Positions 1 through 5,761 of a stretch of DNA of 8,663 nucleotides are shown here, one piece after another. The first letter of the stretch is position 1, and every line of letters begins with the position of its first letter. A program made the translations under genes and the position numbers. The notes beneath the pieces are model-generated. The model was not told the DNA's origin. It did not search any database and worked only from the letters and a program-made list of their open reading frames with translations. This DNA comes from Mobilitalea sp. (GTDB taxonomy: Bacteria; Bacillota_A; Clostridia; Lachnospirales; Lachnospiraceae). Location: the NCBI GenBank assembly GCA_029974875.1, contig JARKQP010000866.1:1-8663 (forward strand), in the 5' to 3' direction.

Positions 1-588
1 GGTCTGGCAGGGAATACGGAAGGGACTGGGGAAATCGATGATGCCCGTATAGAAAGTCCAAAGTATTCCATTGTTGCAGAGGTTCCTACGGCGCTGGGAA
101 AGGCCGGTGCTGGAGAAACAGGCAGTTCTTCAGGCAGCGGAGCCTCCGGTGGAAGCACAGTCACTGAAAAGTCGGCTTTACCGGCAGCACAAGCCCAGCT
201 GGATAAAGGCCAGGAAGAGCAGGAAATAGAATTATCCTTTCGTGATATTTTCCAGGCAGACCCGGCAAAGGCCAGTTCCTTAACGGTAACGGATGAGATA
301 AACAAGGTTTCGGTGGTTCTCACCGGTAAAGAGGATATCCTAAGCTTCTACACATTAATGGAACAGCATCAATTTACTTATGGGGGTCAATCCGTTGATA
401 CCTCTGAGTATACGATTGAGATAGTAACCCCTTCGCCATCCATGACAAGATACACGATGTATATCGGAGATGGTATAGCCGTTGACTATACTGATACTGT
501 GACGACCGGCCACAGCACATATACGGCAGGAGATCCAAAGAAGCTATCCACGGATATCCGGGCATTTTGTCAAAGACATAGCGATTAA
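1..588 (+). CDS. C-terminal part of an unrecognised, probably extracytoplasmic protein
   Basis: The reading frame is open from the first base of the window to the TAA at 586-588, so the start lies upstream; 195 codons are visible. Window residues 35-55 form a Gly/Ser/Ala-rich low-complexity linker (GETGSSSGSGASGGS), the kind of flexible spacer that joins a membrane anchor or signal region to a folded domain. Residues about 56-80 are Gln/Glu/Lys-rich, and residues about 95-195 look like a small alpha/beta domain with alternating hydrophobic strands (VSVVLTG, YTIEIVT, YTMYIGDGIAVDY) and one Cys near the end. I do not recognise the family. The linker suggests a lipoprotein or membrane-tethered protein, but the N-terminus that would show this is missing. 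A GTG at 313 could be read as a start, but the frame is continuous with similar composition upstream and there is no ribosome binding site there, so it is internal. The gene ends at the hairpin at 617-665. Confidence 0.8.
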   Translation, partial: GLAGNTEGTGEIDDARIESPKYSIVAEVPTALGKAGAGETGSSSGSGASGGSTVTEKSALPAAQAQLDKGQEEQEIELSFRDIFQADPAKASSLTVTDEINKVSVVLTGKEDILSFYTLMEQHQFTYGGQSVDTSEYTIEIVTPSPSMTRYTMYIGDGIAVDYTDTVTTGHSTYTAGDPKKLSTDIRAFCQRHSD

Positions 589-616
589 AGGATCCGGGAC
601 AAACTTAATGATATAA

Positions 617-665
617 AAAAGGTTCATGTAAGCTCCAATTAATATTGGGGTTACATGAACCTTTT
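617..665. terminator. Bidirectional hairpin terminator between convergent genes
   Basis: AAAAGGTTCATGTAA at 617-631 is perfectly complementary to TTACATGAACCTTTT at 651-665. Inside, after a single bulged G632, CTCCAAT (633-639) pairs with ATTGGGG (644-650) with one G-T wobble, leaving a 4-base loop. The A run on one side and the T run on the other give a U tract in both directions. It sits between the plus-strand gene ending at 588 and the minus-strand gene ending at 681, so it probably terminates both. Confidence 0.85.
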
Positions 666-680
666 ATCCATGGTAATGAT

Positions 681-971
681 CTATTGTTCCTCTTCGGGAT
701 CCTGATCTTCCTGCACCTCGAAGCCATCCTTTTCTTCTTCAGAGGAATCCTCTTCTTTGGCATCGTTGTCAGAAGTTATATTAATCGGCACGTATTCTCT
801 GGCTTCCTTCTCCGTCAGGTCTTCCGTATCAAAGTCTTCGAAGTCGTCCTCAAAATCCTCGAAATCGTCAGAATCATCTTTTTTGATATAAGTCTTATAG
901 AAATAATAGGCACCGGCAGCAACAGAAGCAGCAGCAAGTGTTCCGAATATAAACTTACCAAATTTTTTCAT
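681..971 (-). CDS. Small membrane-anchored protein with a very acidic tail
   Basis: A 96-residue protein. Residues 1-6 are basic (MKKFGK), residues about 7-26 are a single hydrophobic helix rich in Ala, Gly and Tyr, followed by KTYIKK as a positive stop-transfer patch. The remaining 66 residues are about half Asp or Glu, with a repeating DDFEDF / EDDFEDFD pattern at residues 35-48 and an EEEQ end. The ATG at 969-971 is preceded on the minus strand by AAGG about 9 bases upstream. The upstream plus-strand segment 991-1030 contains several TATAAT-like hexamers on the minus strand, but no clear -35 box. Topology could be N-in with an extracellular acidic tail, or a signal-anchor with the tail in the cytoplasm; the positive residues on both sides of the helix do not decide it. 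I do not recognise a family; a short YtxH-like or cell-envelope accessory role is possible but unproven. The biased composition makes homology calls unreliable. Confidence 0.75.
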   Translation of the reverse strand: MKKFGKFIFGTLAAASVAAGAYYFYKTYIKKDDSDDFEDFEDDFEDFDTEDLTEKEAREYVPINITSDNDAKEEDSSEEEKDGFEVQEDQDPEEEQ

Positions 972-1125
972 GGGCTAAACCTTCCTTTCCTTTTTAATTA
1001 TAATTATATACTATTAATCCATTATAATTCGAAGCTGGGAAAAAATAAAGTAGAAAATATATAAAATTGTATTTATTGCTAAAACGGCAGCGCAGTTGGA
1101 TACCGGTGAAAGGACAGGGCATACT

Positions 1126-1154
1126 TTTTCACTCTAAATAGTTTATGATACAAT
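1126..1154 (+). promoter_or_regulatory. Candidate extended -10 promoter
   Basis: TTTTCA (1126-1131) and TACAAT (1149-1154) are separated by 17 bases, and TG at 1146-1147 gives an extended -10 (TGATACAAT). Transcription would start near 1161. Immediately downstream is a 28-codon open frame (ATG 1162, TAA 1246-1248) without a ribosome binding site. The product may be a small RNA, a leaderless peptide message or an upstream transcript into the 1419 gene. Confidence 0.45.
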
Positions 1155-1224
1155 AGTGCATATGGTTAATCCCCGGGGAAATAACAGCGGTTCCAGACCC
1201 TGGGATATATGGCCTACAGCTTCA

Positions 1225-1254
1225 AAAGGCTATAGCAAAAGCCTTTAAGATTTT
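1225..1254 (+). terminator. Weak candidate terminator hairpin
   Basis: AAAGGCT (1225-1231) pairs with AGCCTTT (1240-1246) around an 8-base loop, and is followed after four bases by TTTT (1251-1254). The stem is only 7 bp and the T run is short and delayed, so this is a weak call. It would end a transcript of about 90 nt from the promoter at 1126-1154. Confidence 0.3.
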
Positions 1255-1272
1255 CTTAAGAATCCCTTAAGA
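1245..1272 (+). promoter_or_regulatory. Three TTAAGA direct repeats with 11-bp phase, probable activator site
   Basis: TTAAGA occurs at 1245-1250, 1256-1261 and 1267-1272, that is, with start-to-start spacing of exactly 11 bp, one turn of the helix. The array ends 13 bp before the -35 box at 1286. Hexamer-like direct repeats in 11-bp phase just upstream of a promoter are the typical binding layout of OmpR/PhoB-type response regulators (for example PhoP boxes). That assignment is an inference; no regulator gene is in the window. Confidence 0.5.
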
Positions 1273-1285
1273 GCCGGACAAATTT

Positions 1286-1314
1286 TTGACAAAAATTACT
1301 GCTTGTGGTACTAT
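1286..1314 (+). promoter_or_regulatory. Sigma-A type promoter of the Ig-like surface protein gene
   Basis: A perfect -35 box TTGACA (1286-1291) is followed after 17 bases by TACTAT (1309-1314), a 4 of 6 match to the -10 consensus. Transcription would begin near 1321, giving a leader of about 98 nt before the ATG at 1419. Two further TATAAT hexamers (1329-1334, 1340-1345) lie downstream but have no good -35 partner. Confidence 0.75.
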
Positions 1315-1359
1315 ATATCCTAATAAGATATAATTTAACTATAATGGGAGAAGCTTCAA

Positions 1360-1407
1360 ATGCGACCAAAGGGTTTCTTGTGGAGAATCCCTTTAGAAAA
1401 CGATTAG
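1360..1407 (+). CDS. Possible 15-residue leader peptide (upstream ORF)
   Basis: ATG at 1360 opens a 15-codon frame, MRPKGFLWRIPLEND, ending at TAG 1405-1407. It has its own plausible ribosome binding site, GGGAG at 1346-1350, 9 bases upstream. The stop codon overlaps the AGGAGG (1406-1411) that serves the large gene at 1419, so a ribosome ending here would sit on that site; this is the geometry of translational coupling or of leader-peptide control. A second frame (ATG 1344, TGA 1413-1415) spans the same stretch but has no ribosome binding site. No run of a single amino acid is present, so classical amino-acid attenuation is not indicated. Translation is unproven. Confidence 0.3.
   Translation: MRPKGFLWRIPLEND
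1368..1394 (+). promoter_or_regulatory. Hairpin in the 5' leader of the surface protein gene
   Basis: AAAGGG (1368-1373) pairs with CCCTTT (1389-1394), then after one T-T mismatch TTCT (1375-1378) pairs with AGAA (1384-1387), leaving a TGTGG loop. The stem ends 11 bases before the AGGAGG ribosome binding site at 1406-1411. It lacks a following T run, so it is not a terminator. It may shape or stabilise the leader, or respond to translation of the overlapping small ORF. Confidence 0.5.
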
Positions 1408-1418
1408 GAGGATGAAAA

Positions 1419-3980
1419 ATGAAGGCATTTGTTAAAAAAATGGTTATGTTTTTCTGCTTTGCGCTCATTGTGCCCGCTGTTTGGGGCATGAATATAGCCC
1501 AGGTGCAGGCAGCAACAGTAACACCGACCTTTTCCAAAACCCAGGTTACCCTTGTTGGAAAAGGAAAGACCTATCAATCAGTAATAAAGAATAAGGTAGC
1601 AAAAAGTAAGTATGCGTGGACTACCTCCAATAAAGCGGTCGCTACCGTTAACAAAAATGGCGTAATTACCTCTGTTAATAAGGGAACAGCCACAATAAAG
1701 TGTAAGATTACATATCCGTCAAAAAAGACAAAGACACTATCCTGTAAAGTTACAGTAAGAATTCCTGCAACTGATATAGAGATATCAAACGCTACTCTGA
1801 TAAATGGGGCTCACAGACTTACCCTAGGCTCCTCCATGGATTTTGATTGTATAATAACTCCTGCTAATACCTCGGATCAGGTTTATTGGTCCATCGGGAA
1901 GGGTGGCGATAAAGATTGTATTCGCATTGATGATGCCCTGACCGGTAAGGTTACTGCACTGAAGGAGGGAAAGGTAACCCTTAGGGTAGCTGCTGCAGCT
2001 ACTGCAACCAAGGATGCTGCAGATAAAAGCATCGTGGATGATGCGGTAATTATTGAGGTTGTGGATCCGGCAGCAATTAAAAGAACTGTGAAGAGTGTTG
2101 AGGTTAAGGATGCCAATACCATTGTAGCCGTATTTGACAGTCCTGTCCTGGAAAGCACAGTCATTGGCCTTGGTGGTACCTTATCCAGTAACATCGAAAT
2201 TGTGCTTAGATCGGATGCCAAGGGTGTAAAGGGAAATGACCCGGGTACTTTAAAGGCAACCCTGTCCGCAGACAAAATGACTCTTACGATAACAACGGCC
2301 AAAGCGCTGAATGGTAATTATGGTATTAACTTTACCAGTAATATTAAAACCACTGATAATATTGCCCTGGATTCTTATTATAAAACCTTTACCTATTCGG
2401 ATGGAACCGGTCCATATATTGTCCGGACCACAGTGGATGACTCCGGCTTGGTTGCCATCATTGAATTTAATGAGGCAGTGAACTTTAGTGATATGAAGGT
2501 TTCCGGAGCAGCAGTAGTAAACTCCAGCGTTGCGGCGGATGCCTCCACCCTCAGCCTGTTGAATAATAGATTGAATTATGTGCCTTCAGAGGATAAGAAG
2601 TCCTTATCCATTAACCTGAACCCTATGGTTGTGGCAGACAGAAATAAATTATTCTCAGTCTACATTTCCGGCATTAAGGATATGGCCGGCAACATTCCTG
2701 CTACTGTTTATGTAACGGCGCACATCCAAACAGATACTACACCAAAGCCTCAGGCTAGCGTACTGTCAGTGCTCCGGACAGGGTATAATACAATTACTGC
2801 TACCTTTAACCGCTCCATACAGACCGGCGGCTATATTATCATCAATAATGGATCATGGATCCCAGGTGTTGTCGATCAGACGGATACGAAGAAGGTAAAT
2901 TACACAATGACCTCTGCAGCGGATCTGGCAACTACGGGAGTGCAGTCGGTGCAGATTGGAAATTGGAACGGCTATAATGTAAATCCTACTGATACCAGTG
3001 CAAATACAATGAGAACCTTTACGGTTAATTTTACCATGGATACGACACCGCCTAATTTGATACAGTATGCCTATGATGGAGACACCAATATTTTGACCTT
3101 AACCTTTAACAAGGATGTCAGTCTGACCAGTGCGTCAGGTATATTCAGCGCAAGATATTCATCCGCGCTGGATGAAATAGCGCCAAATACAAATATATCC
3201 TACACACAGGTGGTCCATACCCTGGGCAATAATATCATCCAATTAAAGCTGTCCAATATAGGCCTGCTTGGTATCTATACCTTCACCGTCAATCCGGGGC
3301 TTGTATATGATAACTATAAGAATACGAACGTAGCAAGGGAGATCACGATCAACAATACATCAGGTACCTCGGCAGAACTACCTGCTCCTTACAGGGTATA
3401 CCAGTCCACAACAAACCCGGATCAGATTATTGTTGAGTTTGCGAATAAGCTGGATAAGGCTTCGGCAGAAACCGCTGGTAACTACGTGATTGCGGGCGTG
3501 CCGGTTATCAAGGCAGAGCTGACAAAGAATACATCGGATACAGGAGCCACAGTAACTCTTACCATGGCACCGAATAGTATATCGGTTACCGTGGAACGGC
3601 CGATTACAATCTCCAATGTAAGGGGCTATAATAATAGCTATGGTGCCATTACGTCCTATGTGACATATGTGGAAATCAAGGAAAACAAAAAGCCGTCCTA
3701 TGCAGGCATCAGCTATGATATCGCAACTAGGACTGTCAAAATAAACTTTGATGAACCGATTCAGGGGACTATGACAGTTCAGGTTACCCAGACCAGCGGC
3801 TCATACCCGTCCGTGCTTCCGCATACGGTAAGCGTCAGCGGAAATACGGTGAATGTCATACTGACAACCTCACCGGCGGCTGGAAGCCTGAAGATAGATA
3901 TATTAACAAATGGTATTACTGACCTGGCAGGTAATACAGTAAATCCACTGAATCCTATCCTGTTCGTACCGGTATACTAA
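1419..3980 (+). CDS. Secreted multi-domain Ig-like (Big_2 type) surface protein
   Basis: An 853-residue protein with a clear signal peptide: basic MKAFVKK, a hydrophobic core at residues about 8-24, and likely cleavage after AQVQA near residue 31. Residues about 35-114 and 116-216 are two Big_2 (bacterial Ig-like, group 2) domains, seen in the typical pattern W-T-x-S-N-x-x-V-A-T-V-N-x-x-G-V-I-T at 67-84 and G-x-A-T-I at 89-93, and again in GKVTALKEGKVTLRV at 176-190. From residue about 223 to the end there are about six diverged modules of about 95-105 residues, each opening with a strand such as NTIVAVFDSPV, LVAIIEFNEAV, NTITATFNRSI, ILTLTFNKDV, QIIVEFANKL or TVKINFDEPI, and two closing with D-x-AGN (421-425, 835-839); this is the style of Big_5/SbsA-like S-layer Ig modules. 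There is no LPXTG sorting signal, no C-terminal membrane helix and no recognisable SLH repeat, so the mode of attachment is unknown. Likely role: structural or adhesive cell-surface or S-layer-like protein. AGGAGG (1406-1411) lies 7 bases before the ATG. Confidence 0.85.
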   Translation: MKAFVKKMVMFFCFALIVPAVWGMNIAQVQAATVTPTFSKTQVTLVGKGKTYQSVIKNKVAKSKYAWTTSNKAVATVNKNGVITSVNKGTATIKCKITYPSKKTKTLSCKVTVRIPATDIEISNATLINGAHRLTLGSSMDFDCIITPANTSDQVYWSIGKGGDKDCIRIDDALTGKVTALKEGKVTLRVAAAATATKDAADKSIVDDAVIIEVVDPAAIKRTVKSVEVKDANTIVAVFDSPVLESTVIGLGGTLSSNIEIVLRSDAKGVKGNDPGTLKATLSADKMTLTITTAKALNGNYGINFTSNIKTTDNIALDSYYKTFTYSDGTGPYIVRTTVDDSGLVAIIEFNEAVNFSDMKVSGAAVVNSSVAADASTLSLLNNRLNYVPSEDKKSLSINLNPMVVADRNKLFSVYISGIKDMAGNIPATVYVTAHIQTDTTPKPQASVLSVLRTGYNTITATFNRSIQTGGYIIINNGSWIPGVVDQTDTKKVNYTMTSAADLATTGVQSVQIGNWNGYNVNPTDTSANTMRTFTVNFTMDTTPPNLIQYAYDGDTNILTLTFNKDVSLTSASGIFSARYSSALDEIAPNTNISYTQVVHTLGNNIIQLKLSNIGLLGIYTFTVNPGLVYDNYKNTNVAREITINNTSGTSAELPAPYRVYQSTTNPDQIIVEFANKLDKASAETAGNYVIAGVPVIKAELTKNTSDTGATVTLTMAPNSISVTVERPITISNVRGYNNSYGAITSYVTYVEIKENKKPSYAGISYDIATRTVKINFDEPIQGTMTVQVTQTSGSYPSVLPHTVSVSGNTVNVILTTSPAAGSLKIDILTNGITDLAGNTVNPLNPILFVPVY

Positions 3981-4049
3981 TAAGAATAATAGGACATTGA
4001 TCTGTGCAGGCAGGAGAAAAGTCAGGAAAGCATTAAAGAGGAATAATAG

Positions 4050-4076
4050 AGAAGTAATTGAGAAGTAATTGAGAAA
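4050..4076 (+). repeat. Short tandem repeat, 11-bp unit
   Basis: AGAAGTAATTG occurs twice in perfect tandem (4050-4060, 4061-4071), followed by a partial third copy AGAAAT. It lies in the 3' untranslated region between the surface protein gene and the nested palindrome. No function is evident. Confidence 0.6.
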
Positions 4077-4077
4077 T

Positions 4078-4184
4078 AAAAAGGTAGTCCCGGCGAAGCA
4101 GCTGAACTGACCCCATGAGTTAGACCTAAAAATCTAACTTATTGGGGTCACATCACAGACAGCTTTAACCGGGACTACATTTTT
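4078..4184. terminator. Large nested palindrome, bidirectional terminator
   Basis: The outer stem is GTAGTCCCGG (4084-4093) against CCGGGACTAC (4169-4178), flanked by AAAAA on the left and TTTTT on the right, as for a bidirectional rho-independent terminator. Inside, AAGC (4096-4099) pairs with GCTT (4162-4165), and a long second stem, 4108-4124 against 4133-4150, is nearly perfect with one bulge and one G-T wobble around an 8-base loop. It sits between two convergent genes (ending 3980 and 4202) and probably stops transcription of both. The two-part build suggests an insertion in the terminator loop. Confidence 0.75.
4103..4155. mobile_element. Possible MITE-like remnant with two IS3-type ends back to back
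   Basis: TGAACTGACCCCATGAGTTAGAC at 4103-4125 and the inverted TCTAACTTATTGGGGTCA at 4133-4150 face each other across only 7-8 bases. From memory the TGAACTG-CCCC-AGTTAGAC form resembles terminal inverted repeats of IS3-family (IS150-like) elements. No transposase is present and no clear target duplication is seen. It could equally be a terminator-type repeat that merely looks like these ends. Confidence 0.3.
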
Positions 4185-4201
4185 GCTGAAGCATTCTTGT
4201 A

Positions 4202-5473
4202 TTATGGGGTTATCCTGGAAGCAGAGGGATCGCCGAAATCCCTTGTAAAGATATCACTATGCTCCAACAGGCTTTCGACGGTATCCAGGCCTAATCTATG
4301 AAGCAGCTCGATCACATAGGGATTATCAATGGGAGTAGGATATGGTGCGGCATTTCCATATTCTTCAACGTGAACCCGGCCTTCCTCATGGGGGATAAGA
4401 ACCTTCGGGCCGCCGACGCACCCGCCGACACAGCCCATGCCCTCAAAGAAGTTGGCAGTGGTATTGCCGGAAAGGATATCGTTAATCATGGCCTTGCAGG
4501 CCGGTACCCCATGGGCCTGCTGGGTGTGGATGCTGATCTTACGGTTCGGGTTCAGGCGCTTGACGGTCTCACTGACAGCCTCACTGACGCCTCCGGTATG
4601 GGCATAGATTCTGCCGGCACGGGAGGAATGATCCTTCTCGCTTTCCTCCATGTCCATGGGGTTAATCTCCATTACATTGAAGATATCCTGGATTTCCTGG
4701 AAGGTTAATACAAAGTCGACTGCCCCGGCCACATCCTTTTCCTTAGCCTCTGCCTTCTTTGCCATACAGGGGCCGATGAATATGGTGAGGGCATCGGGAT
4801 GGAGCACCTTTACCGCCCGTCCGCTGGCAATCATCGGTGATACAGCCGGAGGGACATGGGGAACCAGATCCTTATATACCTTACGGATCATGGCAATCCA
4901 CATTGGACAGCAGCAGCTGGTAAGCTGGTAATCCTGTTCGGTCAGGATGTTTTTGTCAAATTCCAGGGCCTCCTTTAAGGTCAGGATATCTGCAAAAAGG
5001 GCCACCTCGATCATGCCGTCAAAGCCAACGGCCTTTAATGCGCTGCGCAGTTTACCTGGGGTTACTTCACTGCTGAACTGGCCCAGGAACGCCGGAGCCA
5101 CAAGGGCGTAGACTAAGCCTTTATGGGAACGGATTGCCTGTAATGCAGGGATCACATCCTTGCTGGTCTTCAGGTTCTTAGCCCGGCATTCCTGGACACA
5201 GATGGAACAGCCGGTACAGGCATCCTCGTCAATGACCATTTCCCCGGATTCACCTGGGTGGATTGCATGGAAGGGACAGACCCTCACGCAGTTGCGCTCC
5301 CCCTCCTCACACTCACATTCGCCGGTATGCCATACGAGTGGATGCTTCTCCGGATGGAGCAGGCAGTCAAGCTGGTGGGTATCATAAAGCTCTAGCTTTT
5401 CTAAAAAGCTGGAATCCTTTTCTTTTAAGGTTCTGACTAAAACCTCATAATATAGTTCTTCAAATGTCTTCAT
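4202..5473 (-). CDS. [FeFe]-hydrogenase-like iron-sulfur protein with variant H-cluster motifs
   Basis: A 423-residue protein of the iron-only hydrogenase large-subunit family. Residues about 53-96 carry two [4Fe-4S] ligand sets: an unusual one, C53-x-C55-x6-C62-x3-C66-P, and a standard C86-x2-C89-x2-C92-x3-C96. The H-cluster domain follows: motif 1 TSCCCPMW (185-192), motif 2 GPCMAKKAE (235-242), motif 3 EGMGCVGGCVGG (344-355), so all four expected cluster cysteines are present (C189, C236, C348, C352). C188 lies at the position of the proton-transfer Cys of catalytic enzymes, and Lys and Glu of motif 2 are kept. Departures from the standard enzyme are the extra Cys in motif 1, Gly in place of Met before PC in motif 2, and GGPKV instead of GGGQP in motif 3. 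RIYAHTGGVSEAV (288-300) is also a family feature. It would bind or react with H2 or act as an H2 sensor or redox protein, probably cytoplasmic. The motifs recall non-group-A hydrogenases (group B or related), which is an inference. No partner or HydE/F/G maturase gene is in view. The ATG follows AGGG about 6 bases upstream, with AAAGGA further out. Confidence 0.85.
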   Translation of the reverse strand: MKTFEELYYEVLVRTLKEKDSSFLEKLELYDTHQLDCLLHPEKHPLVWHTGECECEEGERNCVRVCPFHAIHPGESGEMVIDEDACTGCSICVQECRAKNLKTSKDVIPALQAIRSHKGLVYALVAPAFLGQFSSEVTPGKLRSALKAVGFDGMIEVALFADILTLKEALEFDKNILTEQDYQLTSCCCPMWIAMIRKVYKDLVPHVPPAVSPMIASGRAVKVLHPDALTIFIGPCMAKKAEAKEKDVAGAVDFVLTFQEIQDIFNVMEINPMDMEESEKDHSSRAGRIYAHTGGVSEAVSETVKRLNPNRKISIHTQQAHGVPACKAMINDILSGNTTANFFEGMGCVGGCVGGPKVLIPHEEGRVHVEEYGNAAPYPTPIDNPYVIELLHRLGLDTVESLLEHSDIFTRDFGDPSASRITP

Positions 5474-5554
5474 AGGTTCCCTGAATTCCTTTCTGTCTAT
5501 TTCTATTTTATTATGGAGTATGAATGGAACTGTTTTGCATTTATCTTATAAACC

Positions 5555-5594
5555 CGTATAAAACTGTATAAATCCTTCCAATTAATGCTTCCAA
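5555..5594 (-). promoter_or_regulatory. Candidate overlapping promoters of the hydrogenase-like gene
   Basis: On the minus strand TTGGAA at 5594-5589 is followed after 18 bases by TATACA (5570-5565), and a second TTGGAA (5581-5576) is followed after 15 bases by TATACG (5560-5555). The boxes arise from two short direct repeats: CTTCCAAT at 5575-5582 and 5588-5595, and GTATAAA at 5556-5562 and 5566-5572. The first pair is the better promoter. The distance to the start at 5473 gives a leader of about 85 nt. The repeats could also be a regulator site. Confidence 0.4.
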
Positions 5595-5702
5595 TAATTC
5601 TCTTTATTGTAGCTCAAATGAAAATAAAAATCTATCCTGATAACAGAAAAAATATTGCATAATAGTTATTATTCACATTAATACTGTTAATATAAGTTTA
5701 TG

Positions 5703-5722
5703 GGAACATTGTTTTTTGTTCC
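5703..5722. repeat. Inverted repeat GGAACA-N8-TGTTCC
   Basis: A perfect 6-bp inverted repeat with an 8-base T-rich spacer, placed just upstream of the VanZ-gene promoter (-35 at 5733). It could be an operator for a dimeric regulator or a small hairpin. The GAAC/GTTC spacing is too wide for a clostridial LexA box. Confidence 0.4.
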
Positions 5723-5732
5723 GATAATATAC

Positions 5733-5761
5733 TTTACTAAGATTTGGATTTGATTTATAAT
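5733..5761 (+). promoter_or_regulatory. Promoter of the VanZ-family operon
   Basis: TTTACT (5733-5738, 4 of 6 to consensus) and a perfect TATAAT (5756-5761) are 17 bases apart. Transcription would start near 5768, giving a leader of about 50 nt before the TTG start at 5818. Confidence 0.6.

Larger units (their letters stand above)
972..1418. other. 447-bp gene-poor regulatory region
   Basis: No ordinary-sized gene fits here on either strand. What it holds, left to right: an AT-rich minus-strand promoter zone (991-1060) for the acidic protein gene; a candidate plus-strand promoter (1126-1154) followed by a 28-codon open frame and a hairpin; three phased TTAAGA boxes (1245-1272); a good promoter (1286-1314); and a structured leader with a tiny ORF (1344-1418) leading into the large surface-protein gene. 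The individual items are listed separately. Confidence 0.7.

Noticed and set aside
645..1064. A 139-codon plus-strand open frame opposite the small acidic protein gene
   Set aside because: It is the complement of the acidic gene: runs of Asp/Glu codons read in reverse as Phe/Leu/Ile. It also begins in the terminator hairpin and has no ribosome binding site.
1321..1418. A known riboswitch in the leader of the surface protein gene
   Set aside because: I looked for the conserved cores of the common classes (cyclic-di-GMP, SAM, TPP, glycine, preQ1) and recognised none. Only one hairpin and the small ORF can be supported.
1256..1537. A 93-codon minus-strand open frame across the regulatory leader
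   Set aside because: It overlaps the promoter, the leader and the signal peptide region of the 1419 gene, and has no ribosome binding site or family resemblance.
1883..2302. A 139-codon minus-strand open frame inside the Ig-like gene
   Set aside because: It lies wholly within a well-supported coding region on the other strand and has a composition typical of an antisense shadow.
4298..4931. Two plus-strand open frames inside the hydrogenase-like gene
   Set aside because: They are antisense to a gene with clear conserved cysteine motifs and have no ribosome binding sites.
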